From assembly GCA_945883455.1 (NCBI GenBank), contig CAMCXJ010000025.1, positions 1 to 18,131 of the forward strand: DNA of 18,131 bases, read 5' to 3'. Both the position numbers and the translations under genes were made by a program. Positions 8,068-13,773 of the stretch are shown piece by piece (the first letter of the stretch is position 1; the number at the start of each line of letters is the position of its first letter). This DNA is from Prosthecobacter debontii (GTDB taxonomy: Bacteria; Verrucomicrobiota; Verrucomicrobiia; Verrucomicrobiales; Akkermansiaceae). Below the pieces are notes generated by a model, which was not told the DNA's origin, did not search any database, and saw nothing but the letters and a program-made list of their open reading frames with translations.

Positions 8068-8388
8068 TTAGGATTGGCGCTTGTTACCCTCGGCAGCTAC
8101 CTGCACCTCGGCGTTTTCCAAGGCGATGGAGCGGGTGATGAAGAGGCGGGCGATGATCCACACATAGGGAAAAAACAGCACCCCGAGGATCAGCCACGTG
8201 AGGGTGAAGCCGCCCACCCGCTGCGCCATGAGCTCGGGAGCGAGGTAGTTCATCAGCGGCAGGCCGAAAAGCAAGATGATGAACGCCAACGCACAGGCGA
8301 TGGAGAGCTTGAGCTGTCGCCTCATCAGGCCGTGGAGGAATTCCTCGCTGTGGATGAAGTCGGAATCATCATGAATTGGATCGGACAT
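8068..8388 (-). CDS. DUF485-type small membrane protein (YjcH-like)
   Basis: The 106-aa protein has an acidic N-terminus (SDPIHDDSDFIHSEEF), a Leu/Arg/Gln-rich segment LMRRQLKLSI, and two membrane helices at about residues 28-50 and 63-86, the latter containing WLILGVLFFPYVWIIARLF. Size, topology and position match DUF485 proteins, which accompany ActP-type symporters. They are presumed to be accessory subunits, although their role is not well established. The stop codon is 15 bp before the symporter start, so the two are surely one transcription unit. The gap upstream contains the duplicated repeat module described separately. Confidence 0.82.
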   Translation of the reverse strand: MSDPIHDDSDFIHSEEFLHGLMRRQLKLSIACALAFIILLFGLPLMNYLAPELMAQRVGGFTLTWLILGVLFFPYVWIIARLFITRSIALENAEVQVAAEGNKRQS

Positions 8389-8480
8389 GGGAGTAGTAGG
8401 TTCTGGGCTTTAACGGTAAGAAGCGGAAATCTCCCATGAAAACAAGGCTCCAGCCGCTTCCCGTCAAGAACCATTTGAAC

Positions 8481-8519
8481 GCCATTCGACGGGAATTAGG
8501 GACCGGGGTAGGGCTGACC
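8481..8519. repeat. Short copy of a duplicated intergenic module
   Basis: This stretch starts GCC followed by ATTCGRCGGGAATTAGGGAC (8484-8503) and runs into ACCGGGGTAGGGCTGACC (8502-8519). Both halves recur in the same order 140 bp or more downstream (8624-8643 and 8729-8746, the latter 16 of 18 identical), where a 16-bp tandem array lies between them. It looks like the same module without the array. Confidence 0.7.
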
Positions 8520-8620
8520 CGCTGCGGTCCGCCCACTTTACCTTCTTCCGCCGGAGGCTAGATCTTTTTCTTCCTCTTTCTCTTTCCAAGGGCTTCTTCG
8601 TTTCACGACTAGCCCTTGCC

Positions 8621-8746
8621 GCCATTCGGCGGGAATTAGGGACGACCGCGGCGGGATCGTCCCTACCCGGGATCGTCCCTACCGGGGATCGTCCCTACCC
8701 GGGATCGTCCCTACCGGGGATCGTCCCTACCGGGGTTGGGCTGATC
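8621..8746. repeat. Long copy of the intergenic module, enclosing a tandem array
   Basis: It opens with the same 23-bp sequence as the short copy (one difference) and closes with a near-copy of that module's second half (8729-8746). In between are a GC-rich linker and five 16-bp repeats. Between the two modules (8520-8620) lie a pyrimidine-rich tract (about 8566-8587) and a 7-bp inverted repeat, AAGGGCT/AGCCCTT (8588-8594 and 8611-8617). No ORF with protein-like sequence occurs in the 395-bp gap 8389-8783, which must also hold the end of the E2 transcript and the DUF485 promoter. Confidence 0.7.
8652..8731. repeat. Five tandem 16-bp repeats, each with a small palindrome
   Basis: The unit is SGGGATCGTCCCTACC, where S is C or G. 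Copies are at 8652-8667, 8668-8683, 8684-8699, 8700-8715 and 8716-8731, with no spacer and no change other than the first base (C, C, G, C, G). Each unit contains GGGA-TCG-TCCC, a 4-bp stem with a 3-nt loop. The near-perfect identity suggests recent expansion or slippage. There are no unique spacers, so this is not a CRISPR array. Confidence 0.93.
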
Positions 8747-8783
8747 GCACGCGTGCTCCGGTAGTTTCATCTAGCCTTTCGGC

Positions 8784-10103
8784 TCAGAGTAGCATCAGCG
8801 CCGGGTTCTCGATGAGTTTCTTGACCTCAGCGAGGAAGCTGGCGGCGACGGCGCCATCGACGACGCGGTGATCCGCGGAGAGGCCGATGTTCATGCGCAG
8901 GCCGGGGACGATCTGGCCGTTTTTCACAACGGGTTTCTCGATGGCGGCGCCGACGGAAAGGATGGCGGCCTGCGGCGGATTGACAATGGCGTCGAAGGAA
9001 TCGATGCCCCATGCGCCCAGGTTGGAGACGGTAATGGTGCCGCCGTCGAATTCATCGGGCTTGAGTTTCTTATCCTTCGCGCGGATGGCGAAATCTTTGA
9101 CAGCACGCGAGATGGCGAGCAGGGATTTTGTTTCCGCCTGCTTGATGACCGGGGTGACAAGGCCGTCCTCGACAGCGATGGCGACGGAGAGGCCGACGTG
9201 TTTGAACTTCACGATGTGATCACCGGCGAACGAGGCATTGATCGCGGGCACGGCTTGGGTGGCATTGATCGTGGCCTTGAGGATAAAATCGTTGACGGAA
9301 TATTTGTTGCCGTGGGTTTTCTCCGCTTGGTCGTTGACCTGCTTGCGCAGCACCATGAGCGGCGCGGCATCGACCTCCATGTGCAGGTAGAAATGGGGGA
9401 TGGTGGTCTTGGACGTGAGCAGGCGGGAGGCGATGATTTTCCGCATCGACGAGAGCTCGATGCGCTCATCGCCCTCTTTTGCGACCGGCTGGATCGCGGC
9501 AGGAGCAGGAGCGGAAATCGGAGCAGGCGCTGCGGTGGCGCGGGCCTTGACGGCTTCGGCAAGTTTCGCGGCGGCGACCGCGGTCTGCGATGGCGGTTTC
9601 GGCGCGGCAGTGGGAGCGGACGAGGCTTTCTCCACATCCTCCTTCACGATGCGTCCCGCCGGGCCGGTGCCGGTGACGCTGGAAAGATCGATGCCGAGTT
9701 CGCTGGCGACCTTGCGGGCGAGCGGGGAGGCTTTCACACGACCGCCTTCGGAGGCGATCGGGGTAGCGGTGGCGGCGGTTTTGGAAGCCGTTTGCTCCTT
9801 TGGCGCGGGAGCTGCGGCTTCCGCAGGTTTTCCGGCGGGCGCGGGAGCGGGCGCGGCGCTTCCGCTGCCGCCATCCAGCACTGCGAGGACTCCGCCGATC
9901 GGCGCTTTATCGCCCTCTTGGACAAGGATTTCCGTGATTACGCCCTCGTCGAAGGCCTCCATTTCCATCGTGGCCTTGTCGGTTTCTACTTCCGCGAGCA
10001 CGTCACCGATCGAGACGGTGTCGCCGACTTTTTTGTGCCATTTGATGAGGGTGCCTTCGGTCATGGTGTCCGAGAGCTTGGGCATTTCGATGTTTACTGA
10101 CAT
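8784..10103 (-). CDS. aceF: Dihydrolipoamide acetyltransferase, E2 of pyruvate dehydrogenase complex
   Basis: The 439-aa protein has all E2 parts in order. A single lipoyl domain (1-79) carries the lipoylated lysine at about Lys43 in ETDKATMEME. An Ala/Pro-rich swinging linker (80-121) leads to the peripheral-subunit-binding domain (122-158, ASPLARKVASELGIDLSSVTG), then a second Ala/Pro linker (160-208) and the catalytic domain (212-439). The active-site motif is SADHRVVDGAVAASFL, with His412 and Asp416. The enzyme passes the acetyl group from E1 to CoA in the cytoplasm. The single lipoyl domain and the sequence IEMPKLSDTMTEG favour the pyruvate rather than the 2-oxoglutarate complex. Neither E1 nor E3 genes are adjacent: the neighbours are a lipoprotein gene upstream and a repeat-filled gap downstream. 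Acetyl-CoA metabolism links loosely with the ActP-like uptake genes. Confidence 0.93.
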   Translation of the reverse strand: MSVNIEMPKLSDTMTEGTLIKWHKKVGDTVSIGDVLAEVETDKATMEMEAFDEGVITEILVQEGDKAPIGGVLAVLDGGSGSAAPAPAPAGKPAEAAAPAPKEQTASKTAATATPIASEGGRVKASPLARKVASELGIDLSSVTGTGPAGRIVKEDVEKASSAPTAAPKPPSQTAVAAAKLAEAVKARATAAPAPISAPAPAAIQPVAKEGDERIELSSMRKIIASRLLTSKTTIPHFYLHMEVDAAPLMVLRKQVNDQAEKTHGNKYSVNDFILKATINATQAVPAINASFAGDHIVKFKHVGLSVAIAVEDGLVTPVIKQAETKSLLAISRAVKDFAIRAKDKKLKPDEFDGGTITVSNLGAWGIDSFDAIVNPPQAAILSVGAAIEKPVVKNGQIVPGLRMNIGLSADHRVVDGAVAASFLAEVKKLIENPALMLL

Positions 10104-10186
10104 GATGATGGGGAAAATCGTGGGACGCGGGGAGGATGGGAGAATGCGCGAGCATTTCCAGCCCTTTTTGCGATGTCCCGAAAACA

Positions 10187-10223
10187 GAAAGCGCGGAACG
10201 GACAGGCCGCACCGCGCTTCTTT
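10187..10223 (-). terminator. Stem-loop terminator after the lipoprotein gene
   Basis: AAGCGCGG (10189-10196) pairs with CCGCGCTT (10212-10219) around a 15-nt loop. Read on the minus strand, the stem is followed by TTTCTGTTTT, giving a fair intrinsic terminator for the lipoprotein transcript, which ends 20-50 bp upstream. It resembles the terminator after prs (same GCGCGG/CCGCGC core). Confidence 0.65.
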
Positions 10224-10244
10224 GGAAATGATGGGTGAGCCGTG

Positions 10245-10643
10245 TTACTCGGCGAGCTTTCTCATGGTCGGCACGAGGCCGATGTGCGGGCTACCGACAG
10301 GGCCCTGTGCGGTGACCATTTTCCGGTGGGACTCGCTGGTGGTTCCGTTGCAATCCTTTTCAGGGCAGTAGAAACGGAAGCCGAGGCCGCAAGACACGCG
10401 GATTTTTCTGTTGACGGTCTTGTAGCGCGGCACCTTTTTCTCGATGGTCTCTGTCATGCCGCCTTTGCCGCTGGGGTTGGCTGTGTAGACCTCCTCGGTG
10501 ACGATGTCATAGTGGCAGGTTTTCACTTGGCGGGTCTCGGTGCGGTAGCCGGCGGAGTTCGAGCCGAGGCCGAACATTGAGCAGCAGGAGGAGAAGCCCA
10601 TGGATAGAGCGACAAGGGTCAGGAGACTGAGGAGTTTTTTCAT
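10245..10643 (-). CDS. Small Cys-rich lipoprotein, function unknown (132 aa)
   Basis: The N-terminus MKKLLSLLTLVALSMGFSSC is a typical lipoprotein signal, with lipidation expected at Cys20; Phe at -3 is a little unusual for the lipobox. The mature part is about 110 aa with a further Cys pair (VSCGLGFRFYCPEKDC, near 83-98), a Tyr/Thr-rich beta-like section (GYRTETRQVKTCHYDIVTEEVYT) and a basic segment. I do not recognise a domain. It should be anchored in the periplasmic face of a membrane. A 25-codon lipoprotein-like ORF lies 21 bp upstream on the same strand and ends in a similar SCC-x-x-F sequence. A terminator follows downstream. Confidence 0.72.
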   Translation of the reverse strand: MKKLLSLLTLVALSMGFSSCCSMFGLGSNSAGYRTETRQVKTCHYDIVTEEVYTANPSGKGGMTETIEKKVPRYKTVNRKIRVSCGLGFRFYCPEKDCNGTTSESHRKMVTAQGPVGSPHIGLVPTMRKLAE

Positions 10644-10664
10644 ATTTGTACTTCTGTGATTCGG

Positions 10665-10742
10665 TTAGAAAAGGCAGCAGCAGGAGGTCATCACAACTGC
10701 TGTAAAGGCAATCAGAACGACGTTTACGATGCGCTTCAACAT
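10665..10742 (-). CDS. Tiny lipoprotein-like peptide (25 aa)
   Basis: ATG at 10742 opens a 25-codon frame ending TAA. The peptide is a complete lipoprotein signal: basic start MLKRIVN, hydrophobic VVLIAFTAVV, then MTSC followed by CCLF. After cleavage only about five residues (CCCLF) would remain on the lipid anchor. It sits 21 bp upstream of the 132-aa lipoprotein, whose signal ends SCCSMF, so the two resemble each other and may be co-transcribed. Very small lipoproteins such as entericidins are known in other bacteria, but no homology is claimed. No clear ribosome binding site was seen. It could instead be the remnant of a lipoprotein gene. Confidence 0.45.
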   Translation of the reverse strand: MLKRIVNVVLIAFTAVVMTSCCCLF

Positions 10743-10830
10743 ATCGACAGACTAGGCGGGCACATGGCCTTGGCAACAAAATTTCGCCGGGAAACCGTCA
10801 TTCCAGTGATGGAACACACTCAGGCATTTG

Positions 10831-10972
10831 TTGGGGGAAGCATGTTGCAGACCGGGTGTGGGGGAAAATGAAAAAGCGCGGGAACCGGTGAGGGTCGCCG
10901 CGCTTTTTTGAAATTTTAAATTTTAAACTTTAAACCTCAAGGAAGAGCAATGGTGGGGAAAGCGTGTTGCAG
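10831..10972. repeat. Two short direct repeats flanking the prs terminator; gene-free stretch
   Basis: TTGGGGGAAGCATGTTGCAG (10831-10850) and GTGGGGAAAGCGTGTTGCAG (10953-10972) agree at 17 of 20 positions and bracket the prs terminator. A small inverted repeat, TTCCA-gtga-TGGAA, lies at 10801-10814. An A+T-rich low-complexity stretch (10910-10935) stands out against the GC-rich background. I see no convincing gene between 10743 and 11041. Confidence 0.5.
10871..10909 (-). terminator. Intrinsic terminator of prs
   Basis: AAAAAGCGCGG (10871-10881) and CCGCGCTTTTT (10898-10908) form an 11-bp stem around a 16-nt loop. The A-run and T-run on the two arms give a U-tract in either direction, so it could act on both strands. 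Its place about 130 bp beyond the prs stop codon suits the minus-strand prs transcript. Confidence 0.85.
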
Positions 10973-11041
10973 CGCTCCTTCAAAAAGTGAGTTCGGATTT
11001 CCAAACCCCCATATCGAATGATCCAATCCCTAATCTCCGTT

Positions 11042-11968
11042 TTAAACACTGAAGAGGGAGGTGACGGATTGGCCGCCGTTGATGCGGCGGATGGCCTCGC
11101 CGTGGAGGGGGGCGATGGAAACGGCGTGGATTTTAGGGCCGTGGGCTTGGGGGACGGAGTCGGTGGTGATCACCTCCTCGATGGCGGAATCGGCGAGGCG
11201 CTGGTTGGCGAGTTCGCTGATGATGGCGTGGGAGACGCCGGCGTAGATGCGTTTCGCGCCGTGCTTGTGTAGGATCTCGGCGGCAGCGGTGAGTGTGCCC
11301 GCGGTTTCCGTCATGTCATCGACCAAGAGGACATCGCGGCCTTCGACCTCGCCGATGACGTTCATGGCCTCGACGCGGGTTGCGGAAATCCGGTGTTTCG
11401 CGACGATGGCGAGTTCCGCGCCGAGGGCGTCCGCATAGGCGCGGGCCATTTTCACGCCGCCGACGTCCGGGGAAACGACGGTGAGGTTCGAGGTGTCGGG
11501 ATGGCGCTCACGGAGGTAGTTGATGAGAACGGGCTTGGCGTAGAGATGATCGACGGGGATATCGAAAAAGCCCTGAATTTGCGGGGCATGGAGATCCATG
11601 GTGAGGACACGATTCACGCCAGCGGAGGTGAGGAGGTTCGCGACGAGCTTGGCGGTGATGGGCACGCGCGGCTGGTCTTTCCGGTCCTGGCGGGCGTAGC
11701 CGAAAAAGGGCATGACGGCGGTGATGCGCTCGGCGCTGGCTCGGCGGGCGGCGTCCACCAAGATGAGCAGCTCCATGATGTTGTGGTTCGTGGGCGGGCA
11801 AGAGGGCTGGATGATGAACACGTCCTCGCCGCGGACATTCTCATTGATTTTCACGGCGGTCTCGCCGTCTGGAAAGGCTTCCACCAGCACATCTGCCAAA
11901 GGCTGACCGATGTATTCCGCGATTTTTCCTGCGAGCTCGCGATGGGCTGTTCCGCTGATGATTTTCAT
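11042..11968 (-). CDS. prs: Ribose-phosphate pyrophosphokinase (PRPP synthase)
   Basis: From ATG 11968 the protein is 308 aa, starting MKIISGTAHRELA, which fits class I PRPP synthases. The frame is open to 12007, but the extra residues (MPTGYRLSTIPPP) are unlike the family. Motifs in order are FPDGE (32-36), FIIQPSCPPTNHNIMELLILVDA (51-73), the flexible catalytic segment MPFFGYARQDRK (86-97), DLHAPQIQGFFDIPVDHLYA (125-144) and the PRPP-binding loop DVLLVDDMTETAGT (212-225). The usual loop reads VDDMIDTAGT, so the MT-E-T variant is a mild departure. The enzyme makes PRPP from ribose-5-phosphate and ATP for nucleotide, His and Trp synthesis. The gene is divergent from the exosortase gene, 80 bp apart, and is followed by a strong terminator. 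Confidence 0.96.
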   Translation of the reverse strand: MKIISGTAHRELAGKIAEYIGQPLADVLVEAFPDGETAVKINENVRGEDVFIIQPSCPPTNHNIMELLILVDAARRASAERITAVMPFFGYARQDRKDQPRVPITAKLVANLLTSAGVNRVLTMDLHAPQIQGFFDIPVDHLYAKPVLINYLRERHPDTSNLTVVSPDVGGVKMARAYADALGAELAIVAKHRISATRVEAMNVIGEVEGRDVLLVDDMTETAGTLTAAAEILHKHGAKRIYAGVSHAIISELANQRLADSAIEEVITTDSVPQAHGPKIHAVSIAPLHGEAIRRINGGQSVTSLFSV

Positions 11969-11982
11969 GGGCGGCGGGATTG

Positions 11983-12011
11983 TTGACAGCCGATACCCTG
12001 TCGGCAATACT
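11983..12011 (+). promoter_or_regulatory. Sigma70-type promoter inside a dyad, upstream of the exosortase gene
   Basis: TTGACA (11983-11988) is a perfect -35 box, separated by 17 bp from AATACT (12006-12011), a 4-of-6 match to the -10 box. Transcription would start near 12018, about 30 bp before the exosortase start. The spacer holds inverted repeats: GCCGA (11989-11993) with TCGGC (12001-12005), and GACAG with CTGTC. The same block read on the minus strand also offers TTGCCG-17-AACAAT pointing toward prs. A regulator binding here could control both genes. Confidence 0.55.
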
Positions 12012-12048
12012 TTGCGTGCATTGAATCCAATTTAGGCCCACCCGACTT

Positions 12049-13053
12049 TTGAACGAAAGCATTTCAACCCAGGCATCAAACCGACCGTATCCGGCGAACC
12101 CGCTGATCCTTGTCGCGGGGATTCTGTCATTGGCTGCGGTAATCTGGTTCTACGGGTTTGAGCCGCGTTTTGCCGCAGATCGCTCAATGTCCACATTTGA
12201 GTGGTTGAAGGGCGCATGGAACGGTGAAACGGACTACGAGCATGGCGTTCTGTTCCCTTTCGTGATCCTCGGCCTGATCATTTTCCGCTTCAAGGATCTG
12301 CGTGAGGCAGCGGCGAACGACAAAGGAAGCTTTCTAGGCCTCGTCGCGGTATTCGTGGGCGCTGCACTTTACGCGATTGCCTACCGGACATTCCAACCCC
12401 GCATCGCCGCGGGTGGGTTGCCGTTTTTGCTTTGGGGGGCGTGTCATTTTCTGTGGGGCTGGAGGGTCGCAAAAATCCTGATTTTCCCGCTGTTTTTTTT
12501 CTGGCTGGCCGTGCCGCTGCCCAGTTTTCAGCAGGCAACCACTCACCTTCAGCTCATCGCGACATCACTAGCCCACCACGGTTCCGCGCTGTTCGGGGTG
12601 GAAACCATGGTGAAAGGCACCACAATTCTGCCAGTAAATGGCGATTGGAAACCGCTGGATATCGCGACGGGTTGCAGTGGGATCCGCTCGCTAATGGCCT
12701 TGCTCATGATTTCTGCCACTTGGGCTTACATTGCAAAAATCAGGCTGTGGCAGAAGGCGATTTTATTCTTAATGGCACTGCCGCTGGCAATCATCGGAAA
12801 CGCGCTGCGAGTGACATCCATTTTTGTGATCGCGGAATACGGAGATGAAAAATGGGCCGCCGGCACATGGCATGACTGGTCTGGCCTGCTGCTGTTCTAT
12901 CCGTTTTCACTGTTTTTGCTACTAACCGTGCATTCAATTTTCGAAGGTGGCCTGCCATGGAAAAAGAATGCGAAACGACGTTTGCGCCGTGAGCAGGTGG
13001 TGAAATCCGGGGGAACCGGGAAAGAAGACAAAGTTTTCGTAGCTGAATCATGA
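12049..13053 (+). CDS. Exosortase (exosortase/archaeosortase family transpeptidase)
   Basis: The 334-aa membrane protein has about eight hydrophobic segments and the three catalytic residues of exosortases: Cys209 in ATGCSGIRSL, Arg254 in IGNALRVTSI and His275 in WHDWSGLLLF. TDYEHGVLFP near 61-70 matches the conserved first loop. By family knowledge the enzyme cuts C-terminal sorting signals (PEP-CTERM, VPDSG-CTERM or similar) and probably transfers the protein to a membrane or polysaccharide anchor. The subtype is not certain. TTG at 12049 is the only start after the in-frame TGA at 12022, apart from the internal Met47, so TTG initiation is chosen; no strong ribosome binding site is seen. 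A Lys/Arg-rich cytoplasmic tail (304-320) ends the protein. The stop overlaps the epsI start by ATGA, so the two are translationally coupled. Confidence 0.9.
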   Translation: MNESISTQASNRPYPANPLILVAGILSLAAVIWFYGFEPRFAADRSMSTFEWLKGAWNGETDYEHGVLFPFVILGLIIFRFKDLREAAANDKGSFLGLVAVFVGAALYAIAYRTFQPRIAAGGLPFLLWGACHFLWGWRVAKILIFPLFFFWLAVPLPSFQQATTHLQLIATSLAHHGSALFGVETMVKGTTILPVNGDWKPLDIATGCSGIRSLMALLMISATWAYIAKIRLWQKAILFLMALPLAIIGNALRVTSIFVIAEYGDEKWAAGTWHDWSGLLLFYPFSLFLLLTVHSIFEGGLPWKKNAKRRLRREQVVKSGGTGKEDKVFVAES

Positions 13054-13766
13054 AAGCCACCCCACTCCTCCTCCCCTTGTTTTTAGGGATAGCCCTAGGT
13101 TCGATTTATTTCTTACCCACCGCCGGCGGGGTAGCGCAATCCGCCATAAAAATGGATCTTCCCCAAGATCAGGGTGATTGGCGTTTCGAGGAACAACTGG
13201 CGAGCGTAGCGGAGAAAGAAACGCTATCGAAAGATACCGAGTTTTCCAAAGCCATGTGCTTCAGGCCGCGTCCCGGTCAGTATTACCCCAACGGCAAAAA
13301 TGTAGAGGATCGTGCCGATCTTTCCGTGGTGCTCTCGGGCGCTGACATCAACAACTCGATCCACCGACCGGAGCGCTGCATGCCCGCCCAAGGGCACAAA
13401 ATCCTTACCTCCACCGACCGCAGCATCAAGCTCAACAACGGACGAACCATTATGGTGAAGCGCCTGCACAGCGTGCAGAGCCTTCCTACGAATGAGGAGC
13501 GGACAGAATTCGTGGATCTGGACTGCGTCACTTATTACTTCTTTGTGGGCCACGATCGGATTACCAACGACCACCTCGGGCGCACTTTCGTGGACATGAA
13601 AGACCGCCTGTTTAAAGGCATGGATCAGCGCTGGGCTTATGTTTCCACATCAATGTGGTTCGGGAAACTGGTGGGGCTCAGTGAAGCTGATGCGGAAGCG
13701 AAGTTGACCGATTTCGTGAAGCGTTTCTCCGAGAATCAAATCAACTGGGATCGGGTGGAGCCATGA
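13050..13766 (+). CDS. epsI: EpsI-family exosortase partner protein (DUF3485)
   Basis: The 238-aa protein has one N-terminal membrane anchor or signal (about residues 4-22, LLLPLFLGIALGSIYFL) and then a periplasmic domain. Its signature is INNSIHRPERCMPAQGHKI (100-118), matching the SIHxPExCxPAxG motif of EpsI, with Cys110 conserved. EpsI proteins are found beside or fused to exosortases in exopolysaccharide loci; they are needed for the system in some species, but their biochemical role is not established. Here the gene overlaps the exosortase by 4 bp and ends 7 bp from the convergent O-antigen ligase gene. A section TEFVDLDCVTYYFFVGHDRITNDH (about 151-174) fits the family core. Confidence 0.88.
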   Translation: MKATPLLLPLFLGIALGSIYFLPTAGGVAQSAIKMDLPQDQGDWRFEEQLASVAEKETLSKDTEFSKAMCFRPRPGQYYPNGKNVEDRADLSVVLSGADINNSIHRPERCMPAQGHKILTSTDRSIKLNNGRTIMVKRLHSVQSLPTNEERTEFVDLDCVTYYFFVGHDRITNDHLGRTFVDMKDRLFKGMDQRWAYVSTSMWFGKLVGLSEADAEAKLTDFVKRFSENQINWDRVEP

Positions 13767-13773
13767 GCATGGC

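Noticed and set aside
8652..8731. CRISPR array
   Set aside because: The five 16-bp units are directly joined with no unique spacers, and no cas gene is nearby.
8868..10100. 410-aa open frame on the plus strand, Gly/Arg/Asp-rich
   Set aside because: It is the shadow of the E2 gene; its low-complexity sequence mirrors the Ala/Pro linkers on the other strand.
10656..10871. 71-aa open frame on the plus strand
   Set aside because: No protein-like features, no homology recognised, and it is antisense to the tiny lipoprotein-like ORF.
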